Below, in pieces: positions 16,937 to 27,677 of a stretch of 64,000 nucleotides of DNA. A model generated the notes under the pieces. The model was not told the origin of the DNA and searched no databases. It saw nothing but the letters and a program-made list of their open reading frames with translations. Every line of letters begins with the position of its first letter. The first letter of the stretch is position 1. The position numbers and the translations under genes were made by a program. Source of the DNA: Opitutia bacterium. Lineage in GTDB: Bacteria; Verrucomicrobiota; Verrucomicrobiia; Opitutales; Opitutaceae. The DNA lies in contig JACPIT010000009.1 of NCBI GenBank assembly GCA_016187945.1, positions 310,001 through 374,000 of the forward strand, given 5' to 3'.

Positions 16937-19900
16937 TCAATTCGATCCATTCGTCGGCCGCGCACGCTTCGCCTCCCGCCGCGCTCGGGCGAGGGCGAGC
17001 AGGGCGATCGCGGCCGCGAACCATCCGCTCGGCGCGCCGCCGCCACCGCCGCTCGAACCGGACGTGGTCGGCGTGCTGGGCGTCGTCGTGCCGGAAGAAC
17101 CGCTGCCGTTGTTCGTGTTGCCGTTCGACGCCGAGGTTGTGGGCGGGGCGTAGAGCGTCGTGAATTTCGTGAAGGCGTCGAGGCCGACCTTCGAGCCGGT
17201 GCGCCGGCCGACGAAGTCATCGGCGGAAATGTGAATGCCGCCGAAGAGGCGCGAGAGGCCGGCTTGGTCGGCCGCGTCGTAGTAGGTCGCCCATTGCAGC
17301 GTGATGTCCTGCGACGGGCCGTATTCGAAGCCGAGGCTGCCTTTCGCGAACGTCGCGCTGGCGAGTCCGCCGGGGAAAAACTCGCTGCCGGTAAAGCGCG
17401 CGAGCACCTCGGCGCCGGCGCGGCTGAACGTGCTGTGGCCGGAAATGTAGGCGGGGAACGCCGGCGTGACGAACGTCTCGCGCTGATACGGCATCCAATA
17501 GCCGCCGAGAATCCAGCCGGTGCCGGAGGTCATCGTCGGGCTGGGCGGCGTGCCGAGCCAGGTTTTTACGGCGATCTTGCCGATCGAGTTGGCGAGGTGC
17601 GCGTGGCGTTCGCCGGGCGCGGAGGATTGCGCGGTGACGACCTCGATCACGCCGGGCACGAGCGGGAGGCCGTCGGCGTGGTAGCCGGGTTGCGCGGGGT
17701 CGGAGGACTGGCCGAGCGCGGCGAGGTAGCGGATCATCGTGAGCGGACGCGCGGAGTTGTATTCCCACTTGAGCGTCCAGGCGGCGCACGCGGCGTCGTG
17801 CAGCGCGCCGTTGAGCGCGAGGTAGCCGGCGACGTCCCACTCGAGGCGACGGAGCACGATGTTGCCGCCGCGGTAGCGGAAGGTCTGCGCGGAGTGGTCG
17901 CTGATTTGGTTGAACAACACATTCCAGTGGCCGGGCGGCGTCTCGGATTGCGGGCCGTCGGCCCAAAACTCGGCGAGCACGCGCGCGTAGTCGCCGCGCA
18001 GGACGACGTTGCTCGCGTAAGGCTGATTCGTCGTCGGGTTCGTCGCGTGGCCTTTGCCGTCGTTCGTGCCGAGCGAATTGTTGAGCAATTTTCCTGGCGA
18101 GATGTCGATCGTGGCGCCGTCGGCGACGGTGAGCTGGGAAGAATACTCGAGCACCTCGCGGGCTTGGCGGATGTATTCGGCGCGCGTGCTGGCGGCGAAT
18201 TGCGGCGGCGGACCGGGATCGTCGACGAGGAAGCGGTTCGTGTTGCGCCCGAGCGCGAAGGTGCGCGTGGCGATCGCGTTCACGCCGACAAACGACTGCG
18301 TGACGTTGCCGAGAATGATGCCGTTTTGCGTGATCGTGTTGGCGAGGTTGAGCGGTTGCCAGAGATCGGGGTTCACGCCGTTGCCGATGCCGTAGGTCTG
18401 CGTGAGCAAAGCGGGGTTCATCACGGCGAAGTTCGTCGCGTCGACGTAGCCGTTGGCCTCGTTGGCGCCGTCGTCGCGGTTGAGGTCGAGGATGCGTTGC
18501 GCGATGCGGATGCCGGTGGCGGAGGGCGTCGTGCCGGAGGCGTCGGTGAGGTCGGGGTTGTAGCCGTATTGCTGCATGAGCCAGCGGATGCCGGCGGTGG
18601 TCGCGGCGACGCCGGGGCTGCGCGCGAAACGGGCTTTGATGAACGTGTAGGCGGCGTAACTCATCGCTTCGCGCTGCGCGGCGATGCGGTCGGCCTCGGC
18701 GGCGGGGAGCGCGACGGTTTCCTTGGTGAACATTTCCTTTTGCCGCGCCCAGCCGTCGGTTTCGTAGGCCCAGAACGTGTCCCAGAGCACGGTGGAGAGG
18801 TGGTAGAGATTGCGCGCGTGCACGGGCGGGTTGGGCGTGTCTTTGCGGATGCCGTCGAGCAGCGCTTCGTTCCACCAGCGCGCGACGCTCTTCGCGGCGA
18901 GATTGGCCGTGACGGTGACAACTGCGCCACGACTCGTGACGGAGCCGTTCGGATTCGTGACGGTGACGGTGTAGGTGCCGGCGTCGACCGGCTCGGTGCG
19001 CGGGAGCGTGAGCGTGGCGCTGGTCGCGCCGGTGAGGCGCGTGCCGTCTTTGAACCAGTTGAAGACGTTGCCGGCACCGGAGGCGGCGACGCTCAGCGTG
19101 AGCGAGGCGTCCTTGCCGATCGAGACGTCGCTCGGCTGGGTCGTGATGACCGGCGCGTTGGTGCTCGGCGGCGGCGTGGTGCCGTTGCCGGCTTCGGTGA
19201 CGGTGAGCAACTGATCGGCGGTCACGTCGGTCAGTTCCTGCACGGTGCCGCTCGGCCATTTGACCGTGACGCGCGAGATCGTCGTGGCGGCGCCGAGGCC
19301 GAAATGCAGGCGCGGTTCGCGTTGGCCGATGTAGGCGTTGGTGGGGTTGTAGACGGCGATTTGCGAACGGCCGCCGGCGGTGATCGTGACTTCGGCGCCG
19401 TAGCCGTCGCGGTTCGAGGAGGTGCCGATGAATTTCAGCGCGAGCCAGTGCGCGCTGGCGGCGCCTTCGTTGTGGTAGAGGATGCGCGAGCCGACGGTCT
19501 GCGTGAAGAACACGTCCTCGCGGCCGTCGTTGTCGTAGTCGAAGATGACGGCGCTGCGCCCGAGGCCGGTGTCGGTGACGTGGTAGAGCAGCGAGGCGTC
19601 GGTGAAGCTGCCGCCGTTGTTCAGGAAAAATTTCGACGAATCGGTCGCGAACTGCGCCACGAGTTGCAGGGTGCTCGAATAGCCGTTGGTCGCGACGAGG
19701 TCGGGCCAGCCGTCGTTGTTCGCGTCGAGCGCCGCGGCGCCCCAGCCCCAGCCGGAGAGCGATGCGCCGCCGGCGTCGGCCACTGGCGCGAAGCGGCGCT
19801 CGCCGAGGTTGCGGAAAAGGAGATTCGCCGACGCCATCTCGTTCCCGCCCGAGCGGGCGGTCAGCATCACTGCGGTCATGAAGACGTCGAGTCGGCCGTC

Positions 19901-20785
19901 GCCGTCGAAATCGAGCACGGTCACGCCCATGCCGTCCGCGCCGTTGGCCACGCCGCTGCCTTGCGTGCCGTTCGTGAACGTGCCGTCGCCGTTGTTCCAC
20001 CACAGTTGCGTCGTGCCGAAGTCGCCCGCGACGAACGCGTCCGGGTAGCCGTTGCCGTCGAAGTCCGCCCAGGCCGATGCGTAGCTGAACATCGTCGGGC
20101 CGACCGCCGGCTGCATGAGGCCGGACGCCGCGGTTTTGTTCTCGAAGAAGGCCGGAGCGGCGCGCCCGCGGTTGTGCAGCAGCGCCGCGTGCGAGGCGTC
20201 TTCGCTCGAGGACGGCACGTCCCACTCCGAGAAATGGATGTCGAGGTAGCCATCGCGATCGTAGTCGACGAGCGAAACCGACTGACCGCGGTGCCCGGTG
20301 CCGGTCACCGGCACGTCGGCGCCGCGCTCGACGGCGGCCTCGCGAAAGTGGCCCGTGCCGTCGTTGAGAAACAGGAAATAGCGCGCGCCGCCGACGGGCG
20401 ACATCACGAGATCGGTGTCGCCGTCGTTGTCGAGATCGCCGGCGGCGATGCCGCCGATGTCAGACACGCCGTCGAGGCCGCGCGCGGCGGCTTGCTCGCC
20501 GAACGTGCCGTTGCGGTTGTTGAGGAAGACGAGGCACGGCGCACCGGTGCGCGCGACGATCAGATCGGTCCAGCCGTCGCCATCGAGGTCGCAGGCGCAT
20601 GCCGCGCCGCCCACGCTGTTGAAGTCGAGTGCGGTGTCGGTGTGCCCGAGCGCGGAGGTCGGGGCGTTCACGTTGAGACCAGCGGAGGCGGCGCGCTCGA
20701 CAAATTGCGCCCGCGAGACGACGGCGGCGGCACACGAAAGCGCCAATGCCAACACCAGCCCGAGGGGGAAGCGGGGGGATTTCAT
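16937..20785 (-). CDS. Large surface protein: FG-GAP/ASPIC-UnbV, Ig-like and vanadium-haloperoxidase domains
   Basis: 1282 residues from ATG at 20785. A signal peptide (residues 1-27, ending SRAQ) is followed by FG-GAP/VCBS units to about 450, with calcium-type loops such as DLDGDGWTDL, DLDNDGDTDL and DFDGDGRLDV. An ASPIC/UnbV block follows at 455-515, an Ig-like domain at about 550-630 (QPSDVSIGKDASLTLSV) and a PAP2/vanadium-haloperoxidase-type domain at 640-1200. That domain has all three signature motifs: K-X6-RP in KWEYNSARP (about 1008), SGHSTF (about 1113), and SRLFGGIHISAD fitting S-R-X3-G-X-H-X3-D. The C-terminus (Gly run, hydrophobic helix, Arg cluster) looks like a GlyGly-CTERM sorting signal. 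A cell-surface or secreted haloperoxidase or phosphatase is inferred. Confidence 0.9.
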   Translation of the reverse strand: MKSPRFPLGLVLALALSCAAAVVSRAQFVERAASAGLNVNAPTSALGHTDTALDFNSVGGAACACDLDGDGWTDLIVARTGAPCLVFLNNRNGTFGEQAAARGLDGVSDIGGIAAGDLDNDGDTDLVMSPVGGARYFLFLNDGTGHFREAAVERGADVPVTGTGHRGQSVSLVDYDRDGYLDIHFSEWDVPSSSEDASHAALLHNRGRAAPAFFENKTAASGLMQPAVGPTMFSYASAWADFDGNGYPDAFVAGDFGTTQLWWNNGDGTFTNGTQGSGVANGADGMGVTVLDFDGDGRLDVFMTAVMLTARSGGNEMASANLLFRNLGERRFAPVADAGGASLSGWGWGAAALDANNDGWPDLVATNGYSSTLQLVAQFATDSSKFFLNNGGSFTDASLLYHVTDTGLGRSAVIFDYDNDGREDVFFTQTVGSRILYHNEGAASAHWLALKFIGTSSNRDGYGAEVTITAGGRSQIAVYNPTNAYIGQREPRLHFGLGAATTISRVTVKWPSGTVQELTDVTADQLLTVTEAGNGTTPPPSTNAPVITTQPSDVSIGKDASLTLSVAASGAGNVFNWFKDGTRLTGATSATLTLPRTEPVDAGTYTVTVTNPNGSVTSRGAVVTVTANLAAKSVARWWNEALLDGIRKDTPNPPVHARNLYHLSTVLWDTFWAYETDGWARQKEMFTKETVALPAAEADRIAAQREAMSYAAYTFIKARFARSPGVAATTAGIRWLMQQYGYNPDLTDASGTTPSATGIRIAQRILDLNRDDGANEANGYVDATNFAVMNPALLTQTYGIGNGVNPDLWQPLNLANTITQNGIILGNVTQSFVGVNAIATRTFALGRNTNRFLVDDPGPPPQFAASTRAEYIRQAREVLEYSSQLTVADGATIDISPGKLLNNSLGTNDGKGHATNPTTNQPYASNVVLRGDYARVLAEFWADGPQSETPPGHWNVLFNQISDHSAQTFRYRGGNIVLRRLEWDVAGYLALNGALHDAACAAWTLKWEYNSARPLTMIRYLAALGQSSDPAQPGYHADGLPLVPGVIEVVTAQSSAPGERHAHLANSIGKIAVKTWLGTPPSPTMTSGTGWILGGYWMPYQRETFVTPAFPAYISGHSTFSRAGAEVLARFTGSEFFPGGLASATFAKGSLGFEYGPSQDITLQWATYYDAADQAGLSRLFGGIHISADDFVGRRTGSKVGLDAFTKFTTLYAPPTTSASNGNTNNGSGSSGTTTPSTPTTSGSSGGGGGAPSGWFAAAIALLALARARREAKRARPTNGSN

Positions 20786-20951
20786 CGCGTGACGAAAGGG
20801 GTAGGCCGCGATGCGAAGGCGGCGCGCAGAGCAGCGCAAACGGAATCTCTCACCCAGAAGGGTGAGCGAAGATTTCTCCGGCAAATGAAAGAGATCTCGC
20901 CTCGCGCCGCCCGGGCGTTGACGCCGCGCGCGCCGCGCGAGACAGTGCGGC

Positions 20952-21722
20952 ATGCCCGACTTTCGCGCCTACGCTCCCGACGCGACCGCGGACGCGACCG
21001 AGATTCGGCTCGCCGCGGACGAAAGTCATCATCTCGTGGTCGTGAACCGCTGCACGCGCGGCGACCCGGTCGTCGCCTTCGACGGGCGCGGACGCGAGTG
21101 GCTGTGCGAATGCGCCGATCCCGCGAAGGCCGGCGCTGTGCTGCGCGTGAAATCGACGCACCAAGCCGCTCCCCTGCCCTGCGCGATCACGCTGGCGCAA
21201 TCGATGCCGAAGGGCGCGACGATGGACGAGATCGTGCGGCAGGCGACGGAACTCGGCGCCGCGCGCATCGTGCCGCTCGTAACGGAGCGCACGCAGGTGC
21301 ACCTCGACGGCGATCGCGCGGAGAAAAAAATCGAGAAGTGGCGCGTCGCCGCCGTCGAAGCGGCGAAGCAATGCGGCAACCCGTGGGTGCCGGAAATCGC
21401 GCCGCTGACGAAGCTCGACGCGCTGCTCAACGCGAGCGCAAAGGATTTCGACCTCAAGCTCGTCGCGAGCCTCCACGCCGGCGCGAAGCCGCTACAGGAA
21501 ACGATCGCGCACTGGCGCGCGCATCACGCCGCAGCCGGACACGGCAAACCGAAGCGCGCGCTCTGGCTCGTCGGGCCAGAGGGGGATTTTTCGCCCGCCG
21601 AAACGACCGCGTGCCTGATGGCCGGCTGCGCGCCCGTGACGCTCGGACCGCTGGTGTTGCGCTGCGACACGGCGGCCGTGGCCGCACTGAGCGTGCTGAG
21701 CTACGAGCTGAGTTCGCCGTAG
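20952..21722 (+). CDS. rsmE: 16S rRNA (uracil-1498-N3)-methyltransferase
   Basis: 256 residues, SPOUT-class methyltransferase. The N-terminal PUA-like part begins MPDFRAYAPD with HHLVVVNRCTRGDPVVAFDG. The knot domain shows QSMPKGATMDEIVRQATELG, PLVTERTQV, WLVGPEGDFSPAE and LGPLVLRCDTAAVAALSVL, the last being the SAM-binding knot (usually LGxRILRxETA). It methylates U1498 of 16S rRNA in the 30S subunit. It is divergent from the large surface-protein gene with about 166 bp between. A repeat follows its stop immediately. Confidence 0.95.
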   Translation: MPDFRAYAPDATADATEIRLAADESHHLVVVNRCTRGDPVVAFDGRGREWLCECADPAKAGAVLRVKSTHQAAPLPCAITLAQSMPKGATMDEIVRQATELGAARIVPLVTERTQVHLDGDRAEKKIEKWRVAAVEAAKQCGNPWVPEIAPLTKLDALLNASAKDFDLKLVASLHAGAKPLQETIAHWRAHHAAAGHGKPKRALWLVGPEGDFSPAETTACLMAGCAPVTLGPLVLRCDTAAVAALSVLSYELSSP

Positions 21723-21927
21723 GTCCGGCTTCAGCCGGACCGCAGCGATCGAGAGAAAAACGATGCCCTCGCAGGGAAAACGCGTGCGCCGCCCGCGGCG
21801 TGAGTCGCGTCGTAGCGGCCGACGTCAGTTGGGTGGCTTGTTCTTCGCGCGGTTCGCGGCGATCCCAGCCGACTCACGTCGGCTGCTACGCGAAACGTCG
21901 AACCGGGCCGGCTGAAGCCGGCGCTAC
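21719..21927. repeat. Cluster of intergenic palindromes after rsmE
   Basis: gtaggtccggcttcagccgg (21720-21739) is followed by an inverted pair built on gtagcggccgacgtcagt (21812-21829) and cacgtcggctgctac (21875-21889), and then by ggccggctgaagccggcgct (21907-21926). Related units occur at 43323-43388 and 49508-49533. Confidence 0.7.
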
Positions 21928-21928
21928 T

Positions 21929-22414
21929 TCACTGGCGACTTGCGAGGTATTTCGCGACGTCGTCGCCGGAGACGCGGCCGCCGGGGCCGGTGGCTTCGAT
22001 GTCGAAAATTTTGGTCGGATCGAGGCCGGCTTCCTGCGCCAGCTTCGTCGCGCGCGGCGTCCAGACGAGCACCTTCGCCGCTGGAGCGGGCACGTGCGGC
22101 GCGGCGTGCGCGGCGGCCTCGGTGTCGTGTTTTGCGGTGGCGATGGCGAGGTGCTGGAGGCTCGCGTCGGCCGTCTCCATGCGGAAGAGCGCTTCGCCGG
22201 AGCGCTTCACGTCGCCCTTGCTGCCCTTCACTTCGACGATCGTGCCTTCGGCGGGCGATTCGAAGTCGAAGGCGGATTTGTCGCTCTCGAGTTCGGCGAG
22301 CTTCTGGCCTTTGGCGACCTTGGCGCCGGGCGCGACGACGAGGTTGATGATGGTGAGTTCGCTCACCGTGGCGCCCATCGAGGGCATCGGAACGTCGATC
22401 AGGAACGTGGACAT
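21929..22414 (-). CDS. Stand-alone lipoyl domain plus E3-binding domain (2-oxoacid dehydrogenase E2-like, no catalytic domain)
   Basis: 161 residues from ATG at 22414. Residues 1-80 are a lipoyl domain: VPMPSMGATVSE, then the lipoyl-lysine motif LESDKSAFDFESP (K about 48). After an Ala/Pro/His linker comes a peripheral-subunit-binding domain (TPRATKLAQEAGLDPTKIFD, then ATGPGGRVSGDDVAKYL) up to the stop. A complete E2 would continue with a catalytic domain of about 230 residues carrying HxxxDG; this is absent and the stop is clean. The neighbours (rsmE, kdsA) do not help. It could be a lipoyl carrier or assembly factor for a dehydrogenase complex encoded elsewhere. Confidence 0.88.
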   Translation of the reverse strand: MSTFLIDVPMPSMGATVSELTIINLVVAPGAKVAKGQKLAELESDKSAFDFESPAEGTIVEVKGSKGDVKRSGEALFRMETADASLQHLAIATAKHDTEAAAHAAPHVPAPAAKVLVWTPRATKLAQEAGLDPTKIFDIEATGPGGRVSGDDVAKYLASRQ

Positions 22415-22757
22415 GGGGATTTCGTTTTGCGCGAAGTTGCGGGGCGGCGCTGGAGCGGTCAATGCCGCGTCCGACGGGAAATCGACGGCAGCGCGGGATA
22501 GAAATTTCACGGGCGCGCGGCGGCGACTGACTAATGAGCGGAGCGACGTCCGCAAAGAGTGGCGGCCGGCTTCGAACCCTGCGGTTGCCAGAATCTCGCT
22601 GCGCGCGGGGTGCCGCCGCCCACGGGAACGGCGATATAATATCGCCGCTCCAACCGGAGTGGCTCGCGCGCGCGGGGCGCTCCGGCTCCGGAAACTCGCG
22701 CGGCGTGGCGCAGGCGTCTCGCCTGCTGCGGGCGTCGAGGCAGGCGGGACGCCGGTG
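22415..22757. other. Gap with two palindromic elements, no gene seen
   Basis: 343 bp between the lipoyl gene and kdsA. It contains a perfect 19-bp palindrome CGGCGATATAATATCGCCG (22629-22647) and an inverted pair of the type caggcgtctcgcctg ... caggcgggacgcc (about 22708-22754). Open frames here are not supported by start sites or homology. Confidence 0.6.
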
Positions 22758-23549
22758 CTACTTTCCGGCGCGCCAGATCGCGAGGCACTGCGCGATGAGC
22801 TGCGGCAGCTCGGGCAACGGGATCATGTTCGGGCCGTCGGAGATCGCGTTGGCCGGGTCGGGATGCGTCTCGATGAAGAGGCCGTCGGCGCCGGCCGCGA
22901 GCGCGGCCTTGGCGAGCGGCGGCACGAATTCGCGGCGCCCGCCGGATTTGCCGCCGGCCGCACCGGGCAGTTGCACGCTGTGCGTGGCGTCGAAGATCGC
23001 GGGATAGCCGAGCGCCTTCATCATCGCGAAGGAGCGCATGTCGACGACGAGGTTTTGGTAACCGAAAGTCGTGCCGCGCTCGCATTGCCAGATTTCGGCG
23101 GCTTTGCCGTCGCGGAGCTTGCCGACGACGAACTCCATTTCCTGCGGCGAGAGGAACTGGCCTTTCTTCACGTTCACGGTCTTGCCGGTCGCGGCGGCGG
23201 CGAGGAGCAGGTCGGTCTGGCGGCAGAGGAACGCGGGGATCTGGAGCACGTCGCAGACTTGCGCGACGGCGTCGGCCTGCTGGCGCTCGTGGACATCGGT
23301 GAGGACCGGGAAGCCGAACTCGCGTTTGATGAGCGCGAGCAGGCGCAGGCCTTCCTCCATGCCCGTGCCGCGATCGCCGGCGAGCGAGGTGCGGTTGGCC
23401 TTGTCGAACGAGCCCTTGAAAACGATGTTCAGCTCCGGGTGCGCGGCGGCGAGTTGCTTGAGCGTTGTCGCGACAGCGCGGCAGACGGACTCGTTCTCGA
23501 GCGAGCACGGGCCGGCGATGAGGAGGAGTTTCTGCGGGTCGAAAATCAT
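22758..23549 (-). CDS. kdsA: 3-deoxy-8-phosphooctulonate synthase (KDO-8-P synthase)
   Basis: 263 residues. It condenses phosphoenolpyruvate with arabinose-5-phosphate to give KDO-8-phosphate for lipopolysaccharide inner core, which implies a diderm envelope. Visible motifs are [67 protein letters not shown] and [11 protein letters not shown]. It lies 76 bp downstream of pyrG on the same strand; a pyrG-kdsA pairing is common in Gram-negative bacteria and suggests co-transcription. Presence of the second-half Cys in FLCRQ and the metal-binding His/Glu/Asp residues suggests the usual enzyme; the metal class was not determined. Confidence 0.96.
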   Translation of the reverse strand: MIFDPQKLLLIAGPCSLENESVCRAVATTLKQLAAAHPELNIVFKGSFDKANRTSLAGDRGTGMEEGLRLLALIKREFGFPVLTDVHERQQADAVAQVCDVLQIPAFLCRQTDLLLAAAATGKTVNVKKGQFLSPQEMEFVVGKLRDGKAAEIWQCERGTTFGYQNLVVDMRSFAMMKALGYPAIFDATHSVQLPGAAGGKSGGRREFVPPLAKAALAAGADGLFIETHPDPANAISDGPNMIPLPELPQLIAQCLAIWRAGK

Positions 23550-23625
23550 GGGGCGTCAGGCTGGTAGGGCGAGTCGTCCCCGACGAGCCGATTTCTCGAG
23601 CGGCGGCTCACCGGGACGGTTCGCC

Positions 23626-25894
<2,269 letters not shown>

Positions 25895-25940
25895 GCCGCG
25901 CCAAGCCCGCCCGGCCCCATTGACTCTCCTCGGAGTTTTT

Positions 25941-26086
25941 CACCACGAAACACACCAAACACACGAAAAGGAATACCTGGCCGGCCGCAGGCACTGCCAG
26001 CAGGTCCATCACCTGAAAACGGCGCGGTCAACAGCCGCACTCCGTCAGCTTCCACCGATTTCGTGTGCTTCGTGTCTTTCGTGGTT
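25941..26086. repeat. Inverted repeat with iterated arms (CACGAAACACAC type)
   Basis: Arm 1 (25941-25969) reads as successive cacgaaacac / accaaacac / acacgaaaa units; arm 2 (26059-26086) is the complementary tttcgtgtgcttcgtgtctt then tcgtggtt. A single arm of the same kind lies at 43409-43436. Confidence 0.8.
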
Positions 26087-26135
26087 CCTCAAACGTATTG
26101 ATCGGTCCTCCGCCCGCAGTCTTCCGTCCTCCGCA

Positions 26136-27155
26136 ATGATGCCCAAGCACACCGCACCGCACTCCTTCGAACTCATCGGCGTCGGCAATCCGATCATGGA
26201 CTTGCTCGCGCACGTCGACGAAGCGTTTTTGAAAACGCACGTCGCCGGCGAGAAAGGCGGCATGGTGCTCGTCGACGACGAGGACATCGTCGCCCTCCTC
26301 CACCACCTCGGCGACCGCATCGCCATGATGCCGGGCGGCTCGGCGGCCAACACCACGCTCGGCGCTACCAAGCTCGGTCTCAAAACCACTTTCCTCGGCA
26401 AAATCGGCGGCGACATCACCGCGGAGAACTACTTCGAAAACTTCGTCGCCGCCGGCGGCGACGGCTCGCGCTTCAAACGCGCCGTGCTGCCCAACGGCCG
26501 CTGCCTCTCCCTCGTCACGTCCGACGGCCAGCGCACCATGCGCACGCACCTCGGCGCCGCCATGACGCTCAGCCCCGACGAAGTGACGCTCGAGGATTTC
26601 CGCGGCTGCCGCCACGCGCACATCGAAGGCTACCTGATGTTCAACCCCGCGCTCGCGCAAAAGGTCGTCGACACCGCGCGCGCCGCCGGTTGCACGCTCA
26701 GCCTCGACCTCGCGTCGTTCGAGGTCGTCAACGTCGCCCGCGACTGGATTTTCGAACAACTCCGCGCCGGCCTCGACGTCGTCATCGGCAACGAAGACGA
26801 AGCGAAGGCCCTCTTCCACCGCGACGACTCCTACGAAAACTTCGCCCGCGAACTCGCACGCTTCGGCGGCATCGCCGCCGTGAAGATGGGCAAGGACGGC
26901 GCGTGGGTGGCCAAGGGCAGCGAACTGCACCGCATCTTCCCCGTCAGCGTCGAGCGCGTGGTCGACACCACCGGCGCCGGCGATGCCTGGGCCGCGGGTT
27001 TTCTCTACGGCTACCTGCGCGGCAAATCGCTCGCTCTCGCCGGCGCGATCGGCTCGATGATGGGCGCGGAGACCGTGCAACACCTCGGCGCCTCGATCCC
27101 CGACATCCACTGGCCCCGCCTCCGCGCCCACGCGGAAGATTTCGGGAAACCGTAA
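26136..27155 (+). CDS. PfkB-family sugar or nucleoside kinase (adenosine-kinase-like)
   Basis: 339 residues from ATG at 26136 (second ATG directly after). Ribokinase-fold family: ELIGVGNPIMDLLAHVDEAF near the N-terminus, GGSAANTTLGATKLGLKTTF (substrate-binding block) and the ATP/anion-hole signature DTTGAGDAWAAGFLYGYL with the catalytic Asp. GKIGGDITAENYF and TSDGQRTMRTHLGAA are typical of the adenosine-kinase/fructokinase branch often annotated as adenosine kinase in bacteria. The substrate is not certain. It is flanked upstream by the iterated repeat and has no operon partner. Confidence 0.88.
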   Translation: MMPKHTAPHSFELIGVGNPIMDLLAHVDEAFLKTHVAGEKGGMVLVDDEDIVALLHHLGDRIAMMPGGSAANTTLGATKLGLKTTFLGKIGGDITAENYFENFVAAGGDGSRFKRAVLPNGRCLSLVTSDGQRTMRTHLGAAMTLSPDEVTLEDFRGCRHAHIEGYLMFNPALAQKVVDTARAAGCTLSLDLASFEVVNVARDWIFEQLRAGLDVVIGNEDEAKALFHRDDSYENFARELARFGGIAAVKMGKDGAWVAKGSELHRIFPVSVERVVDTTGAGDAWAAGFLYGYLRGKSLALAGAIGSMMGAETVQHLGASIPDIHWPRLRAHAEDFGKP

Positions 27156-27220
27156 ACGCGCGTTTCCGATATTGAACGAAGCGCTCCGTCGCACATCGTC
27201 GATGCCGTAGGGCGCGACAC

Positions 27221-27664
27221 ATGATCTCCTTGCGACGTCTGTTCCCGATTCTGGCTCCCGCGGTCCTCATCGCATGTTTTCTCGCGATCGTTCTCTTCGA
27301 TAATCGGTCGACGTTGTCGGAAGATTCAGCGGACGATTCAGGAACGTATCCGGAACCAGAAACTCTATCACTGCCGCACGGTCGTGTGCTCTACATCGTC
27401 GTCGAACCGGACGGCGTTTATATCGGCAAAGAGCGCGTGCCGCCGGATGAATTTGCGGATTACCTCCGCGCGCGGACGCGTTTGTTCAGTCCGGACTACT
27501 TCATCATCGCGGGCACAGACGCCGCCCAGTTCGGCGATGTCGTGCGCGCCTTCGATGCGGCGCGCGGAACGTTTCGCGTCGATTACATGATGGAAACGCG
27601 CCCGCTTCCGACGGGCACGCGCCGCCCGCGAATTCGGGTGGCTCAAAATTTCTGGGACTACTAG
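27221..27664 (+). CDS. Orphan ExbD/TolR-like periplasmic protein
   Basis: 147 residues. One N-terminal membrane segment (ILAPAVLIACFLAIVLF, residues 10-26) is followed by a periplasmic domain with YIVVEPDGVYIGKERVPPDE and SPDYFIIAGTDAAQFGDVV. The order (beta strand with a bound-value pattern, helix, strand, helix) resembles the C-terminal domain of ExbD/TolR. The usual membrane-segment Asp of ExbD is not obvious, and no ExbB/TolQ or TonB gene is near. I give the resemblance as an inference; unknown function is the fallback. Confidence 0.55.
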   Translation: MISLRRLFPILAPAVLIACFLAIVLFDNRSTLSEDSADDSGTYPEPETLSLPHGRVLYIVVEPDGVYIGKERVPPDEFADYLRARTRLFSPDYFIIAGTDAAQFGDVVRAFDAARGTFRVDYMMETRPLPTGTRRPRIRVAQNFWDY

Positions 27665-27677
27665 CGCATCCCGGTTC

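Noticed and set aside
16862-22501. A 1879-codon open frame on the plus strand
   Set aside because: It lies opposite the surface-protein gene and crosses rsmE and the lipoyl gene. Its translation is Arg/Gly/Ala/Val-rich with no domain, as expected from antisense of GC-rich genes.
27221-27664. Tol/Ton energy-transducing locus
   Set aside because: Only one ExbD-like gene is present, with no ExbB, TonB or Pal gene nearby.
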